Assembly: GCA_958510875.1 (NCBI GenBank)
Contig: OY294070.1
Coordinates: 42,050,306-42,114,305, forward strand
Source: Endomychus coccineus
Taxonomy: Eukaryota > Arthropoda > Insecta > Coleoptera > Endomychidae
Direction: 5' to 3'
Length of the DNA stretch: 64,000 nt
Part shown: positions 1 to 12,643 of the stretch, one piece after another
How the letters are laid out: each line of letters opens with the position of its first letter
Position numbering within the stretch: position 1 is the first letter of the stretch
Notes under the pieces: model-generated
The model's input: only the letters and a program-made list of their open reading frames with translations
What the model was told of the DNA's origin: nothing
Databases searched by the model: none
Program-made: the position numbers and the translations under genes

Positions 1-145
1 ACTTGAATTCAGCACCACCTCGAAATTAATCCTAATTTCATTACGCTATCGTAAATGAAATAAGAATATACGTCTATGATTGTGTTCGAATCTTTGTATT
101 TATTAATGTATGGTGAGACTGCCAAGATTTCTAAATTTTAATGAC

Positions 146-1090
146 CTACAACCACGGTATAATATAAAGGTAGTGCTAGTGCGTCTCGTATACTGTTATA
201 TATGACGAAAGCGTAGCTTAAGTCTGTGAACTTACAACTCTTGCCGCCAGGATCGCTACGGACGGATGTAAGACATAGATAACTCTACTACCGGTAGTAG
301 AGTTATCTATGATGTAAGGAGCTAAACGGCAAGAACGAAGATAAGCTGATTTTTTAATTTTTTACCGGCATGTAATATAAAAAAAATCGTTATCTACCTG
401 AGCTCTGACCAGGATTGAACTCTCGAAAATTATGAAAGTTATCGTCTACTACTAAATTTCTACAATGAATTATAGAATGTGTATTAGTTGCGATGTCAGA
501 TTTGACAAGTGTAAGTTTTGCAACTTTTGTTATTAATATCTTATCTCGTGTAATCATTCATATCAGTTATTATCACTTATAATATCCCATGTTCAAAATT
601 ATTCCCGGAAATTAATTTGTGCACTCGGGATATTCGGTAAGAGAATTTCACACCGAAGAAGAATTAGGTTAAAATGATTTCAATGTAATATTATTTGAAA
701 ATTTGTCATGAAAATATGAGACATTACGAAGGAATGCCATAATTTATTTATAGAATTTTGAGAGTTTGATGTTTGGTCGAAAATTGATCAAATATAAATA
801 TGGAAATATATGGTCTTATCTATCTCAGTAATAATCATTGTTAAGGAAAAACTATACTTGTATACGGCAGAAACAACTTGTACATAATATTCAGATAGCG
901 ATTTGTGATATTCTAACTTTAAGGAATTAGGCAGTTGTGTATTGCGAATTTACCCTTTGTGCGCCGTATAGCTCCTCTTACATCCGTCCGTAGCGATCCT
1001 GGCGGCAAGAGTTGCAAATTCACAGACTTGGGCTACGCTTTTAATATACGAGACGCACTACCATTATATTATACCGTGCCTACAACTGAC
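146..1090. mobile_element. Non-autonomous element with about 120-bp inverted ends
   Basis: The stretch at about 146-273 reappears as its reverse complement at about 963-1090. Both arms share the blocks TTGCCGCCAGGATCGC (as its complement on one side) and the terminal sequence around ATTATACCGTG. The 690 bp between them has no coding content I recognise. The layout fits a MITE-like DNA transposon. No clear target duplication was found, so the family is not assigned. Confidence 0.55.
274..311. repeat. 38-bp perfect palindrome with no loop
   Basis: Bases 274-311 equal their own reverse complement, centred on TACCGGTA, with 19-bp arms and no spacer. It lies just inside the left arm of the 146-1090 element and has no counterpart at the right arm. 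It could be a nested insertion scar or a replication-slippage product. Confidence 0.85.
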
Positions 1091-1467
1091 TTTGTGACTT
1101 ACATTCAGAGCCTACATTAAAAAACAAAATGGACGTTTCACTGTGGAAAGTGATTATTACATTTTACAATCTAAATAAACAACTATAATAGATATTTACG
1201 ATATAAGTGTCGTAAAGATTCATATTACGAAATGAGATGGGAAATGGGATAACCCATTGAATATCGTAATATGAATTTACGATACGAATATAGTACATTA
1301 TTTTACCTACTACCAATAATGTTAATTATTTACTCAAAATTAGTCAATATTCCTGAAATTAATGATATTAGAATCATGTAACAAGCAAGCGTTCAGCTCA
1401 TTGTTGATTCATTTTGCGAACTGTCAATTTTGACGCATTCACATCAGTTTGGTATAATTGTATCGAC

Positions 1468-1719
1468 ATGAGTTCCGACTATGAAAGTGTGGATTCTGAT
1501 ATAGAACTTGCTGCAAATAACGCAATACAAACCCTAGTACCCGGTAAATCCCGCAATAGATACGAAAAAGAATATAAGCGATTCAAAGACTGGTGCAGTT
1601 CAAAAAAAGTCCGTGATATATCGGGGAAAATTAACTTTGACACGTTCATTACAATTAATTTTACTCCTCATTACGAAACTCATATCAGTGTCGTAATGTT
1701 TGACATTACATATTGGTAG
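1468..1719 (+). pseudogene. Fragment of Crypton/DIRS-like tyrosine recombinase N-terminus
   Basis: The short frame starting MSSDYESVDSD runs into the stretch KSRNRYEKEYKRFKDWC. That pattern resembles the SAM-like core-binding region at the N-terminus of eukaryotic tyrosine recombinases (Crypton-type and related domesticated genes). The frame leaves the similarity after about 60 residues and no catalytic R-H-R-Y part follows. Short inverted sequences (TTACCTACTACCAATA at about 1302 and its complement at about 1710) flank it, so it looks like an internally deleted non-autonomous copy. Assignment is by motif feel only; a DNA-binding host gene fragment is the alternative. Confidence 0.4.
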
Positions 1720-1814
1720 TAGGTAAACGAATATAAAGTAACGCAATATATTCATCATCATCTCTTAGAACACTTAGATGGGCCCATTATGCGTCACGTG
1801 GTCAGAAGCCTATT

Positions 1815-3650
1815 CTATTCTAGCAGGTTTGTGGCAGACCAAAAACCCAGGATATTTCCAACGCTGGCTTCCATAAGTTCTTCTGGGGGCAGTTTTGATT
1901 CTCCGAACTGACGGTGCCTGAGGGAAGTCAATGCAAGACATCCCAACAGCATGTGGGAGGCACTTTCTTCCGCCTGTCTGCATTTCCTACATATAGGAAC
2001 ATCTGCGATGCCCATATTATGAAGGTGTTTGTTAAGACGACAGTGACCGGTTAGGATTCCAGTCATCTCTCTGATGTCCCTTCCATTCAGAGAAAGGAGT
2101 TTCTTTGAGAGTCTAGACACAGGCTATTTTATGAAGAGCTTGGCCTGGCTCATGCGTGGTGATTCTCGCCACAATTCAGACCACTCTTCGTTCAGTTGGT
2201 CCAGAAGAGTGAGACCCCCATGCAATTTGATAAAGCGGCCGTTGGCTCCAGTCCGACAGGGGCGCCGGACGACCCTCGCCTGGCCAGGGAGTCGGCCATT
2301 TCGTTTGCTTCAACTCCACTGTGCCCAGAGACCGAGATGAGTTGAACTTTATTTCTCCTGGCTAGTTCAACTATTGTATCTCTGTATTTTTGACTAGGCT
2401 TGATGTGACTCTGGGTGACTTGAGAGCTTCCAAAGCCCAACCTCTGTGCAAATATATATGCGCTTAATTAAATAGTTTCTTCGCAGGTTCCATAGCGCAA
2501 GTCAATATTGCGTAGAACTCCGCCTGAAAAACCATGCAGTAAGAGCTTAGAGTTACTGAGATAGTTCCTTTGGTCTTTTTAGGTACACTCCCGCCCCAGA
2601 AGCCTGACCTACCTTGGACCCGTCTGTGAACCATACGAGCCCAACTGGTGACAGTAGGGTGAGAGTTTTGTTACTCCAACCTCCTCTATCCGGGATAAGG
2701 ACTCTGGGAGGAGACATATACCTGGAATCATGCTATCTTGCTTTATTTCTAGTATGTGGCATTTAGAAATTGCCTCACTTAAAATCGCGTGTGCACGAGA
2801 GTAGTGAATTTTGGTCCAGTGACCTAAGCCCTTTAACTTATACGCCGTTCTCATGGCCTCAGTTTTATATATAAGTGTAGAAGTGGTAATCCGACGAGAG
2901 CTTCAACAGCCCTCTTGGAGCCGACTTCGTACCGCTCAATATACGCATGCAAGCCACTGCAGTCGGTTCAGGGGGCGCTGGGACATAACAGTCCTTATCC
3001 CCGACCACCACACTATCGCAGCATAGGTAACCATAGGCCTGATCACAGCGATATAGATCCAATAAAGAATTTTTGGCTGTAATCGTCAAGTGCTGCAAAA
3101 AGATCTTCTGCACTCCCAAAAGGACTCACGAGGCCTTCCTCCGATATTCGAGGTGTCCGCACCAGGTCAGTTTAGAGTCTATGATTACTCCCAAAAACTT
3201 CACCGACCCTTTGAATTGCAGAACCTTTCCAGAGAAGGTAATCTCTGGCAGTGCGCCCAGCTTACGTTTCCTGGTAAACACTACAATTTACGTTTTGTCA
3301 GGGTTGACGGCGCCAGCCGTCCTCTATGTTACAGCTCGCACAGTGTCACCAAGTTCCGCCCGAAGGTGACCAACCAAGTCATCGACATAGGCTTGGGCAT
3401 AAAACACAGCCTCTTTCAATTCCTCCAAAAGTCCATCCTCAGGACTAATGTTGAACCGATTCAATGCTTCACGGCGGCTGAGCAGATAGACTCGACGACG
3501 TGTTATCAAACGCCACTCCGATGTTCATAAATATCCCCAGGGCATGTTCCTCTCAGGCCATAGCTCCATCTATTCGTGTGACTAGATGATGCAAAGCCAT
3601 TGCAGTCGAGAAGTCAGCTTGGTAGGCGTGTTGACGACAGTTTAAGGGAT
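1815..3650 (-). pseudogene. Degenerate LINE: reverse transcriptase end, RNase H and terminal zinc knuckle
   Basis: On the minus strand, broken frames carry successive parts of a non-LTR retrotransposon ORF2. A YVDD-type reverse-transcriptase active-site segment (AQAYVDDLVGHL) lies at about 3340-3400. An RNase H segment (SGHSGVEANEMADSLARRG) lies at about 2260-2330. A C-terminal Cys/His motif (GHCRLNKHLHNMGI then CRKC) lies at about 1960-2060. The family resembles I/R1/Jockey-type LINEs with RNase H. There are many stops and frameshifts, so it is dead. A second fragment of a related family is at 22981-23298. Confidence 0.75.
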
Positions 3651-3729
3651 ATGCCTTCAGAACGCAATCTATTAAACTATAAAAGAGTTCACACTGTGGA
3701 GTGCGGATACTATATTAATAAGAGATAAT

Positions 3730-3860
3730 CACCCTTAACCACTAAAAATACTATCAAAGTGCTGACTGCCAAGTACCCATCATCAGATTTACTCTGATCA
3801 TGACTACTTGGTAGCCGGAAGGTCGTCAGTACTTAACAGTATTTTTAGTGGATAAGGGTG
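3730..3860. mobile_element. 131-bp foldback MITE
   Basis: Arms of about 37 bp (3730-3767 and 3824-3860) are near-perfect reverse complements and share CCACTAAAAATACT. A diverged single arm of the same family occurs at about 32606-32650. No coding capacity. Confidence 0.7.
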
Positions 3861-4306
3861 AGTATTTCATATTTATAACGCAATCTATGTATTAATTTTG
3901 ATTAAAAACATTATATCACAATGAGTACTTAATAATTTGTAAAATACTCTATTTACATTGATGAAATGAACCTCAAAATATTGAATCAAAAACATGTATT
4001 TTCGAATATTTCCTGATGAAACTTTTGAGATCCCCAACCGGTTTTTTCATATGAAGAGAAAACTAAATAAGTTATGAACGGAAATTTTCGAAATTGATAA
4101 ATTTTCAATAGAAGCCCGTGTACTATACACTTACCATATTTCTTCACGAATCATAATCCTACAAATCGTTTTTAATTCAAAGGATAGTGTATTTCCAACT
4201 CATTGTCGCTATTCTATTTGAAGCTATCATCTACCATATTAACAATGTAACGATTGCTACTATTCCTATACAATATTTCCAGAAAATTTTAATATTCGCG
4301 TTTCAG

Positions 4307-4443
4307 GACATGACGATATAAAGAAGTTGAAACGAGAGAACGAACTATTGAAGAAAGAGATGTGGTGGTTGCGAGACGAATACGAAAAACGTATGAAAGA
4401 AAAAGACGTGGACCTGTCTTCATCTTCAACTACAACAGAAACG
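4307..4443 (+). CDS. Host gene exon (coiled coil), first recognisable exon
   Basis: An acceptor (polypyrimidine tract then TTTCAG) precedes 4307. The open frame entered in phase 1 encodes about 45 residues dominated by a charged amphipathic coiled coil (KKLKRENELLKKEMWWLRDE), then a Ser/Thr stretch. It must end in phase 0 to meet the next exon at 10942, which places the donor at ACG|GTTGGT, a weak donor. Leucine spacing suggests a dimerising helix. The exons at 10942, 24635, 53529 and 56126 appear to belong to the same transcript. I do not recognise the protein, and any upstream exons lie outside this window. Confidence 0.6.
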
Positions 4444-5339
4444 GTTGGTGAATACATTTTCAACTATTTAATTTTTTCATTTGATTAAAATTGGAGGTAA
4501 AATAGTTATAATACAAGCATTAAGAGTGTAAGTTTATTTTGTGAGAATGGAAAATAAAATAAACTCACTTTTAAGAAGTAAATCATACAATATTTTTTTC
4601 TACAAACCTCAAACAAACTGTTAAAACACAATGAAATCCCTTGAAAAGGCTGTCTGTGCCATTTATAGCACAAGTAAATAACGTTTATTTTTGGCACATG
4701 TTTGACATGCTCGTAGAAAATAATACTTCATTAATGTAGGCGCAGAAAAAAGCAAATCATTTCGATAAAATTTTAAATTTGTTGCCTATTAAATCCAAAC
4801 AAACATTATGCGGAATGGTCTGTTACGATATGCCACAAGTAAAGTAAGTACGCCCAATAACTATAATATATTTTATCCAACATTAATAAATTATAGTGTC
4901 ATTATAACAAGTTGGTTAGACGTTACACGTTACTCATGAGTTATAACTGATTAAGTGAAAGAAAAAAACATTGTTTTTATACCAGTTTTACTAATAACAT
5001 GAGAGCGTTACAAAAGTTTTAACACCAAAGAGCCATTATCAAACAGATACAAAATTATGAGGTAAACAATAAATATTTCAAGTATAACCTATTGTTCTGT
5101 AACCGTCTCTTTCAGATATACCTATCCCTTCCTGGGTCTATTCCGAGGCAACACTTCGGGTTGTGTAATGCTTCGCCGTTGCCCCGAAGCGAGAAAAGTC
5201 TAAAATCCCTTTGTTGTGATGTCCTTATTAATATGTCTCTACTTGTAATTGGGATTAGGAAAGTAAATTGGAAGAAATTGTGCTGGCCAATTATCAAAGT
5301 GTAAAGGCCAAAATATTATTAAGAAGAAGAAGAAGATAA
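4444..5339. other. Host intron, AT-rich, no gene seen
   Basis: Intron sequence with only short spurious frames on both strands. A run of AAGAAG units lies at about 5320-5335, just before a LINE fragment begins. Confidence 0.5.
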
Positions 5340-6540
5340 CCTGTTGTTCTCATAGAACGTGCGCCTGAATTAACACCTGGTTTCTGTAGATAGTTTACCC
5401 TTTCATACAAACTTGGTGTGTTTCCTTTCAGCTGGAAGGCAGCTAGAGTTCAACCAATTCCAAAAAAAGAATAGAAGACCCTTCCCAATAACTATAGGCT
5501 ATTAAAGCAATCGATCTCATCAAATACCTAGAGAGCTCCAAAATGCTGAATGACTGGCAATATGGATTGCGTCAGCAGAGACCAACAGGAGACCTGCTTA
5601 TCTACGTAACCCATGTATAGCAGAAATCTATTGGGGAATTTCTAGCTTTAGCATTGGATATCTCCGAAGTATTTGACCGAGTCTGGCACCAACGCCTTCT
5701 TGGGAAACTTCTGTCAGATAGATCACTCCATGTGGTGGTTGACGAAGTATGCTCCGATAATATGACTACCAATGCTGGTGTTCCACAGACATCTGTCTTG
5801 GAACCAACTTTGTTTCTGCCGCATATCATCGATCTGCTAGAAGTGAACACCTGTCCCGTCCACAGCTTTGCATATGATGGTACACTTCATACCGCTTTCT
5901 CGTCTAGAGCCCCTATACCATCCATTGAAATAAGGCAGGGACAAGTTGAGGCAATTAATTGAGATCTGGCAAAGATTTTGAAATGGGGATCTGATAATCT
6001 AGTAGAGTTTAATGCAACCAAAACTCAAGCTTGCGTCTTCTCCAGGAAGGCGGATCACACAATCTCTAATGTGATGATATAGGGTACAACTATTCCTATG
6101 AAGTCTTCCATAACACTGTTCGGGATCGCCACCAACAGCACCCTCTCATGAGACCGCTTCACAAAAACTTGGTTTTCTGTTCCGTGCCAAGAGCTACTTT
6201 ACATCCCAGCAGCTCTTCATAATCTACAAAGCACAGATTCGACCTGTCCTGGAGTACTGTTCACATGTTTAGAGTTCGGCTCCCAAACATACGCTGAAGC
6301 TCTTGGATTCTATCCAGAAGAGAGATATTCGTATGATTGGTGATGTCACACTTAAGAGTGACCTCTCTAGAACATCGTAGAAAGGTGGGACATCACTCCC
6401 TTTTCTATAGATATTTCCATGGTCGGTGTTCATCAGAAATCTCATCTGTTGTTCCACCACGAGAGATTCCAGATAGGTGTACCAGACGAGCTCAAACTAG
6501 TCACCACTTCACTGTCAACCTGGAGTTCTGCCGACAACGC
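5340..6540 (+). pseudogene. 5'-truncated LINE, reverse transcriptase region
   Basis: The frame at 5654-5962 carries reverse-transcriptase motifs: MDISEVFDRVWHQRLLGKL (motif with catalytic Asp), then GVPQTSVLEPTLFL and HSFAYDGTLH (a decayed FADD-type active site, here FAYD). Flanking frames continue the protein with stops. The same family recurs at 57441-57740 (C-terminus) and 59611-60240 (upstream part), with about 80% identity by eye in shared stretches. The active-site change and the frameshifts make it inactive. Confidence 0.75.
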
Positions 6541-6845
6541 CAGATTTAGGGGAGGGCAACCGGGGCTACAGCCCCGGGACTTCCACAAAAGAGGGGCCCC
6601 CACAATAATACACATCGGAAAAAAAATCTTTTAAAATCCGACTATTAAACAACACTTCCTTTGATATTTTTTTTCGCTGTTTTACCTTTACCTTTGCTTT
6701 TGTACAAACATGATTATATTGTTCTTAAATATTAACAGAAATCATTGATCTATATTTGTTCACTCCAATCAGGCAAATAATTTGGGGCCCGGGGACCTCT
6801 ACTCCTTTGTTGCCCCGTGGCCTCCAGACCTCTAAATCCGGCCCT
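6541..6845. mobile_element. hAT-like MITE inserted in the LINE
   Basis: Imperfect inverted ends (CCAGATTTAGG on the left, CTAAATCCGGCCCTG on the right) bound about 300 bp without coding potential. It interrupts the LINE: the C-terminal LINE sequence resumes after it and matches 57500-57740. The CAGGGCCGGATTTAG-type end is common in insect hAT elements. Confidence 0.6.
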
Positions 6846-7100
6846 GCCTCCTGCCGAACTTCTTCCTACCAGAATTCATTTTTCTATCGAACAGCGAAGT
6901 TATGGAGCTCTTTACCTAGTGAGATATTTCCCTATTAATCCCTATGCCTATAACCTCCAAACCTTCAAGAAAAATACGAATGCCTATCGCCTCTCCCCTT
7001 ATTCCACTGCTGGCTCACACGATGTTCTTCGAACATTATAGGTTTCCCTCTCGTGTAGTCAAAGTATTAAAGCAAATAGGAACTAAAGTACAATAGGGAG
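6846..7100 (+). pseudogene. LINE C-terminal end resuming after the MITE
   Basis: Encodes the terminal segment of the same LINE ORF2, including SLPSEIFPY and NLQTFKKNTNAY. The corresponding part of the copy at 57441-57740 reads FPYAYNLQTFKKNTNAY. There is no long A tail. The reading frame is broken at about 6895-6940. Confidence 0.7.
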
Positions 7101-8650
7101 TTCCGATGGCCGGGAAACAAAGTGAGTTGTATATTAGGATAATGATTATTCTGGTTGAAGACATTAGAGTCTATAAAATGCACTTTGATTTGAGTCGATA
7201 AACCCATATTTGGCCACAGAATCGCTAATTTACGAATTTAGGGAGATGACCGTTTTTGGCTCAATAAATTAGGTTAGACCAAAAAATCAAAAACACAATA
7301 AAACTAGATAAAAAATACTATCTTTTCTGATAAATAGAATATCAAATAAAGACATATTCATGGAGAAATAAATTAGTTCGCGTTTTCACAAAATACACTT
7401 TAAATGCGTTCTAACTCTGACCACTAACCCCTTTTTGAATCCTACCCCAGCTCAAAATATGCATTTTCATTTTTTCTACAACTTTTGTTTCACCACTTTT
7501 TTGATATATAATATATTTGTTTTAATAAACGCGTGAAAGAAAAAACGGAAATTGTGGGCATGAAAAATATCCATAACTTTTGATGCCGAGTTTATGACTT
7601 TTTTGACTGCAGCATCGTATTCAGCGCATCAAAATGCATATAAATCATGTTAAAAAAGGGGTTGTGAAAAAAAATCCTTGAGCTACTGGACTTAAACGTT
7701 TATTGTTCAGTTTATAATTTTGAATCTGTTTGATAATGGCACTTCGATGTTGAAAGTAAAGTAACGTTTCCATATTATTATTGAAAGTGCTATAAAAACA
7801 AAATGAATGTTCTTTCATTTAATGACAAATTACCATAAAGTGACGGCTTCTACCATCGATTTTTTTAGTTATAACTGACGTGTGGTTTATAAGTCACTGA
7901 ACAGTAGGTACAATATAATGGGAAACTTACTCAATATTGAATTTATCATTCGTAGTAAAAGAAAATGAATGACATAGACGAGTTTGAAATATTTTGGACA
8001 TTATTTTCAGAAGAAATACCTTTAACATCCTGATTTGTACTTTTTTTGTTTAGATTTTTCATTAGTGCCTTTATTATCTTGCGTTTACAAGAAGTGTTGC
8101 TGAAGATCCTCACAAACAGTGGCCAGTATACTGACCAAATAGTTTGCGATTTTGAATGGAACCTTAAACAGTGTTTAAATTCCAACACATTGTGTACATT
8201 TTCCTTTATTCAAAAACTGAAAAAAAATTTGGTGTGGAGAATTGTGTAACCCCACATGTACGTAATTTTCGTATAATTCAACCGCATTTATCGAAAATTC
8301 TTCTTGAACAATAGTAAAAGTGGAAAAAATCTGGATTTTGGAATTAGATAGAGACACAGAGATGCAAAATCTCGTGTTCAACATTTTGTATAGATTTGTA
8401 AATTCATTGCACCTTCAAGCTCCGGAAAAAACCTACAATCAATGCACTTCTACTTCTGGTGTGTGGTGTGATATTTCAATCTCATTTCTTCTAAACGTTA
8501 CTTTCTAATATTAAACATTTATCATTATTTTTTTCGATGAGCGATTTCTTTCTCCAATATAAAGAAGTAAATCAAGAGCTAACTTTGGTGTTGCCACTTG
8601 GCATACAATTGCTGAATTATAATAATTTTCAGCGAGAAAATCGAATTAAA
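7101..8650. other. Host intron, no recognised content
   Basis: About 1.5 kb of AT-rich sequence. The small frames on both strands (for example 7946-8188 minus, 8046-8249 plus) show no family features and overlap each other, so they are not called as genes. Confidence 0.5.
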
Positions 8651-8654
8651 TAAT

Positions 8655-10744
8655 GGGCAATTCTAAATTAAAGGAGACGGTAGAGGAGGGGGGGGGGGTC
8701 TGCAGAACTTGCCGGAGCAATTTTTTTCCGTTTCTACATCGTATTTGAACTCGTTTACGGGCATTTAGAGATTAACATACCTTTTAAAATGTTTTTTATG
8801 AATTTTTCCAATTTTGTGGGTTGTTTTCCAACGAAAATGTCAAAAAACTGTGTTTAACCTCAGAAATCGATATTTAATTATAAATAAACGTCCGAGAAGT
8901 CAATTCCAATCGGAAATTGGCCACTGAATTCGAAAATGGTGTCAGTTTCCTTAAATAACGCATCATTTTTTAACCATTGGCTGATTTTCGGCAAAATACC
9001 TTTTTTTTTGACGGCGTCATATCGGTGTGAGCAGCCATTTAAAAAAAATTTTTTTTAGCGAAATCTGCGTGTTTTTACCTCAGCTTTACGATCAAATAAG
9101 AATTCTTCTGACTAAATAGGTTTTAGAGGTCGAAAAATTGAAAAAACTAATTACTATTACTGTACAAAAATCTGTCGTCAGGTCGCTGACAAGTCTTTCC
9201 TTGGGACATATGACTCCGGAATCAGATTCAGCGGGAAATTTTACGATAAGAAAGCATTTCCCGAACGTCATCCAACAGTTTTTACACTCCAGTATACCAT
9301 TAATTTTCCGCCAAAAACCAAGTAAACGTAATTTTCTTCCAGTTTTTGACCTTTTTCGACCTCAAAGTTGCAGAATTTAGAATTGTAAGTAGGATATTTG
9401 GATTACTTGGACAATTTTCGATTGAAAACATGCAACAACATTATTTTTTTAAATATTTTGGTGCTTTGGAAAAGCAGTTTAAAAAAAAGCTTTTTCGTAG
9501 CTGCAAATCTAGAGACTTCGTTTTTTTGTAATGTTTGAAGTTTGTTTCTTAAAACTTTAAATCGACTAAAATCGTGATCAAAATAACTGATTTTGATGTA
9601 CAATTTCCCAAGCATTCTAATTCTGACAATTTTTCAATCCCACATGATGACCCAGAGCCACAAAATTACTAAATTATACTAATTTACATTCGGTTTTGTT
9701 GTTTTGCCTCCTATTTTTGGCGCTTTGTTGAATTTTGTGGCTCTGGGTCATTATGTGGGATTGAAAAATTGTCAGAATCAGAATGCTTGGGAAATTTTAC
9801 ATCAAAATCAGTCATTTGATCACGATTTTAGTCTATTTAAAGTTTTAAGAAACAAACTTAAAAAATTACAAAAATACGAAGTCTCTAGATTTGCAGCTAC
9901 GAAAAAGCTTTTTTTCAAACTGCTTTTCCAAAGTACCAAAATATTTAAAAAAATAATGTAATAACATGTTCTCCATCGAAAATTGTCTAAGGAATCCAAA
10001 TATTCTACTTACGATTCTAAATTCTGCAACTTTGAAGTCGAAAAAGGTCAAAAACTGGAAGAAAACTACGTTTACTTGGTTTTTGGCGGAAAATTAATGG
10101 TATACTGGAGTGTAAAAACTGTTGGATGACGTTCGTAAACTGTTTTCTTATCGTAAAATTTCCCGCTGAATCCGATTCCGAGGTTATATGTCCCAAAAAA
10201 AGGACTTGTCAGCAACCTGACGATAGATTTTTGTACAGTAATATCGGTTTATTGTCGTTTTTTTTAGTTTTTTCAATTTTTCGACCTCTAAAACAGATTT
10301 AGTCAGGAGAATTCTTATTTGATCGTAAAGCTGAGGTAAAAAAACGCAGATTTCGCTGAAAAAAATTTTTTAAGTGGCTGCTCACACCGATATGACGCCG
10401 TAAAAAAAAAGGTATTTTGCCGGAAATCAGCCAATGGGTAGAAAATTATGGATTATGGAAGGATACTGACACCATTTTTGGATTTAGCGGCCAATTTTCG
10501 ATCGGAAATGACTTCTTGGACGTTTATTTACTATAAAATGTCGATTTCTGGGGTCAAAAACAGTTTTTTGACATTCAAAAAAACAAAAAATTGAAAAAAC
10601 CCATAGAAAACTTTTTGAAGGGTATTTTAATCTCTAAATGCCGGTAAACGAGTTCAAATACGATGTAGAAACGGAAAAAACTTGCCCCGCCAAGATCCGC
10701 AGACCCCCCGCCCCTTGGCCGTCTCCTTTAATTTAGAATTGCCC
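8655..10744. mobile_element. 2.09-kb foldback element with two 1-kb arms
   Basis: The sequence from 8655 inward and from 10744 inward are reverse complements over about 1 kb each. They meet at a spacer of a few tens of bases near 9690-9710. Ends are GGGCAATTCTAAATTAAAGG and its complement, flanked by TAAT on both sides (8651-8654 and 10745-10748), a likely target duplication. Small frames in the arms mirror each other and are not genes. A partial copy of the inner arm and centre lies at 29339-29745 inside a mariner-like element. Confidence 0.85.
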
Positions 10745-10941
10745 TAATATGAATCTGTGATTTTACAATTTTCATGGTCCCAAGGGCATCTTTTTTCTTC
10801 AACCGATTGTGCTGAAATTTCAAAAAGATTTTTTCGTAGGATGATTTTCATATGTCTTTTAATCTATGTTAATTCATAATGTTCATCTGAAAGAAATATT
10901 TGCATTCCATGGAGTAGTTTATGCATGAAGTTTTTTTTCAG

Positions 10942-11629
10942 GAGAGCTGTAGTTCATGTTCTGCATCCGATGATGAAGTGGAAACGTCGCAGAATCTCGA
11001 AAACGTACAAAAAACGAACATGAGAAACTTAAATCGCGATTTCGACCATCTTTCTATCGTACCAGAAGAAAGCACGGAAAATTCAGATAAGACCTCCAAT
11101 AGAGCATCTTTGCCCAACGACCAATTGAACTTCGAAATTGATGTCATCAAAGCAGATCAAAGTTATCCTTGTTATGATGAAGCCACTGAAAAATGTAACA
11201 GTTTACCGTCCTGTTCGGTTCAACATTCCCATACCCCGGGTAATTTTTTTTCGCCCATACGGATAAATAAAAATGGGGACCATCAAAACCAAGAAGATAT
11301 TTCCATATTTCCAAATCAGTATTATGAGAACAGTATGACGCCCATGCCATGTTATAATAATGGCAACTTCCCAAATCAACCAACTGTTAACGGGAGGGAC
11401 AACACTTTCTATCAAAATGGAATTCTTGTACCGAAACCTTTCCAGGATCACATCGGTATAGAAGGCATGGACAAAACTTCGACAGATCTACTAGTCAAAA
11501 TGGATAATCAACATTTCAACACACATATTGTGGATTCTACCGCTTATAACGAGAAAGTTCGCCATCAAAATTATCCGCAGTGTTGTCAAAATACTAGCAC
11601 GAACAGTCGCAGCACATTCAGCAATGGAG
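10942..11629 (+). CDS. Host gene exon, Asn/Ser-rich
   Basis: A long T tract and CAG precede 10942, and GGAG|GTAAGT follows 11629, a strong donor. The exon enters in phase 0 and leaves in phase 1, encoding about 229 residues. It starts with an acidic Ser/Cys patch (ESCSSCSASDDEVE) and continues as a low-complexity Asn-, Gln-, Ser- and Pro-containing segment without a recognisable domain, probably disordered. The final G joins GT at 24635 to make a Gly codon, supporting splicing across the 13-kb intron. Function unknown. Confidence 0.75.
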
Positions 11630-11939
11630 GTAAGTTTTTTCATTGGACCTACAATTTGATGGCAATAATTTAATACAAGCAAATCTTGACTATAGTTTCG
11701 ACACTATAAAATATGAATAATTTTGACTATTTATGGTAAAATATAAGACACAGGTAACAAGTGGGGTTGCTAGAATAGTATAAATGTAATTGGATAATAA
11801 GGTAGTTAATATTGTGATAAGGAAATTTTAATGCGGAGGTATAGTAGGAAGGCACAAGAGGATTATGGGACATTTTACGTTATCAAAACATCAAACATCA
11901 TTTAAAATGTTGTTGTAATTATTTTTAATACCTTTGAAA

Positions 11940-12641
11940 AATTCTATTGATTTTAGTGTTTAATTTAAAGCCTCTACTCTCGTTATGTAAAATTTTAACT
12001 TCATCTAAATTTGGAAAAGTGTGCCCTGTTTCTAAAATATGGTTAGAGAAAGATGAATCTGTTTTATTAAGTCTAAAAGATCGAAAGTGTTATCTAATTT
12101 ATATATTGCGACTAGATCGACCGATGTAAAAGTTATCACACCCTGAACAAGTTAATTTATTTACTCCAGGTTTATTAAACCTATTTGTTTTATCTTTAGC
12201 ATTGAACAAAAAATAGGACGATTTATTTTGAGGTTTAAAGCTAATTTTAAGATTATGTTTCGATAAAATCGATATTTTGATGAAGAATCAGAATTATTTG
12301 TAAAATGATAGATACTTGAGTAAGTTAATTTCTGCTTTTTCCTGTCAATTAATTTGGATATAATTTGAGGTTGAAAACCATTGGTAATGGCTATAACCTT
12401 AATTATACTCAATTCTTCATTCAGGTTTTCAGGAGAAAAAAGAAGTGAAAAGGCTCTGTGTATCATAGAGTTGTAAGCTGCTAATTTCTGGCTACGGGGA
12501 CTAGAAGATGAATTGGCAATAGTAGTATCTGTGAATGCAGGTTTTCTATAAATTTTGAAAGTAATGACATTATTATGGTGCGTGAGGGTAAGAGCTAGGA
12601 AATTTGTTTTGTTATCTTTCTCAGTTTCTAGAGTGAACTTA
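11940..12641 (-). pseudogene. Penelope-like element, RT end and GIY-YIG endonuclease part
   Basis: The minus-strand frame at 12161-12655 encodes the distal reverse transcriptase of a Penelope-like element (FLALTLTHHNN, FKIYRKPAFTDTTI, AYNSMIHRAF). Below it, in a broken frame, is the start of the GIY-YIG endonuclease (CSGCDNFYIGRSSRNI at about 12110-12165). The upstream half of the same element lies at 14208-15110; the two are separated by a mariner insertion. Stops at several points make it inactive. Confidence 0.8.
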
Positions 12642-12643
12642 TA

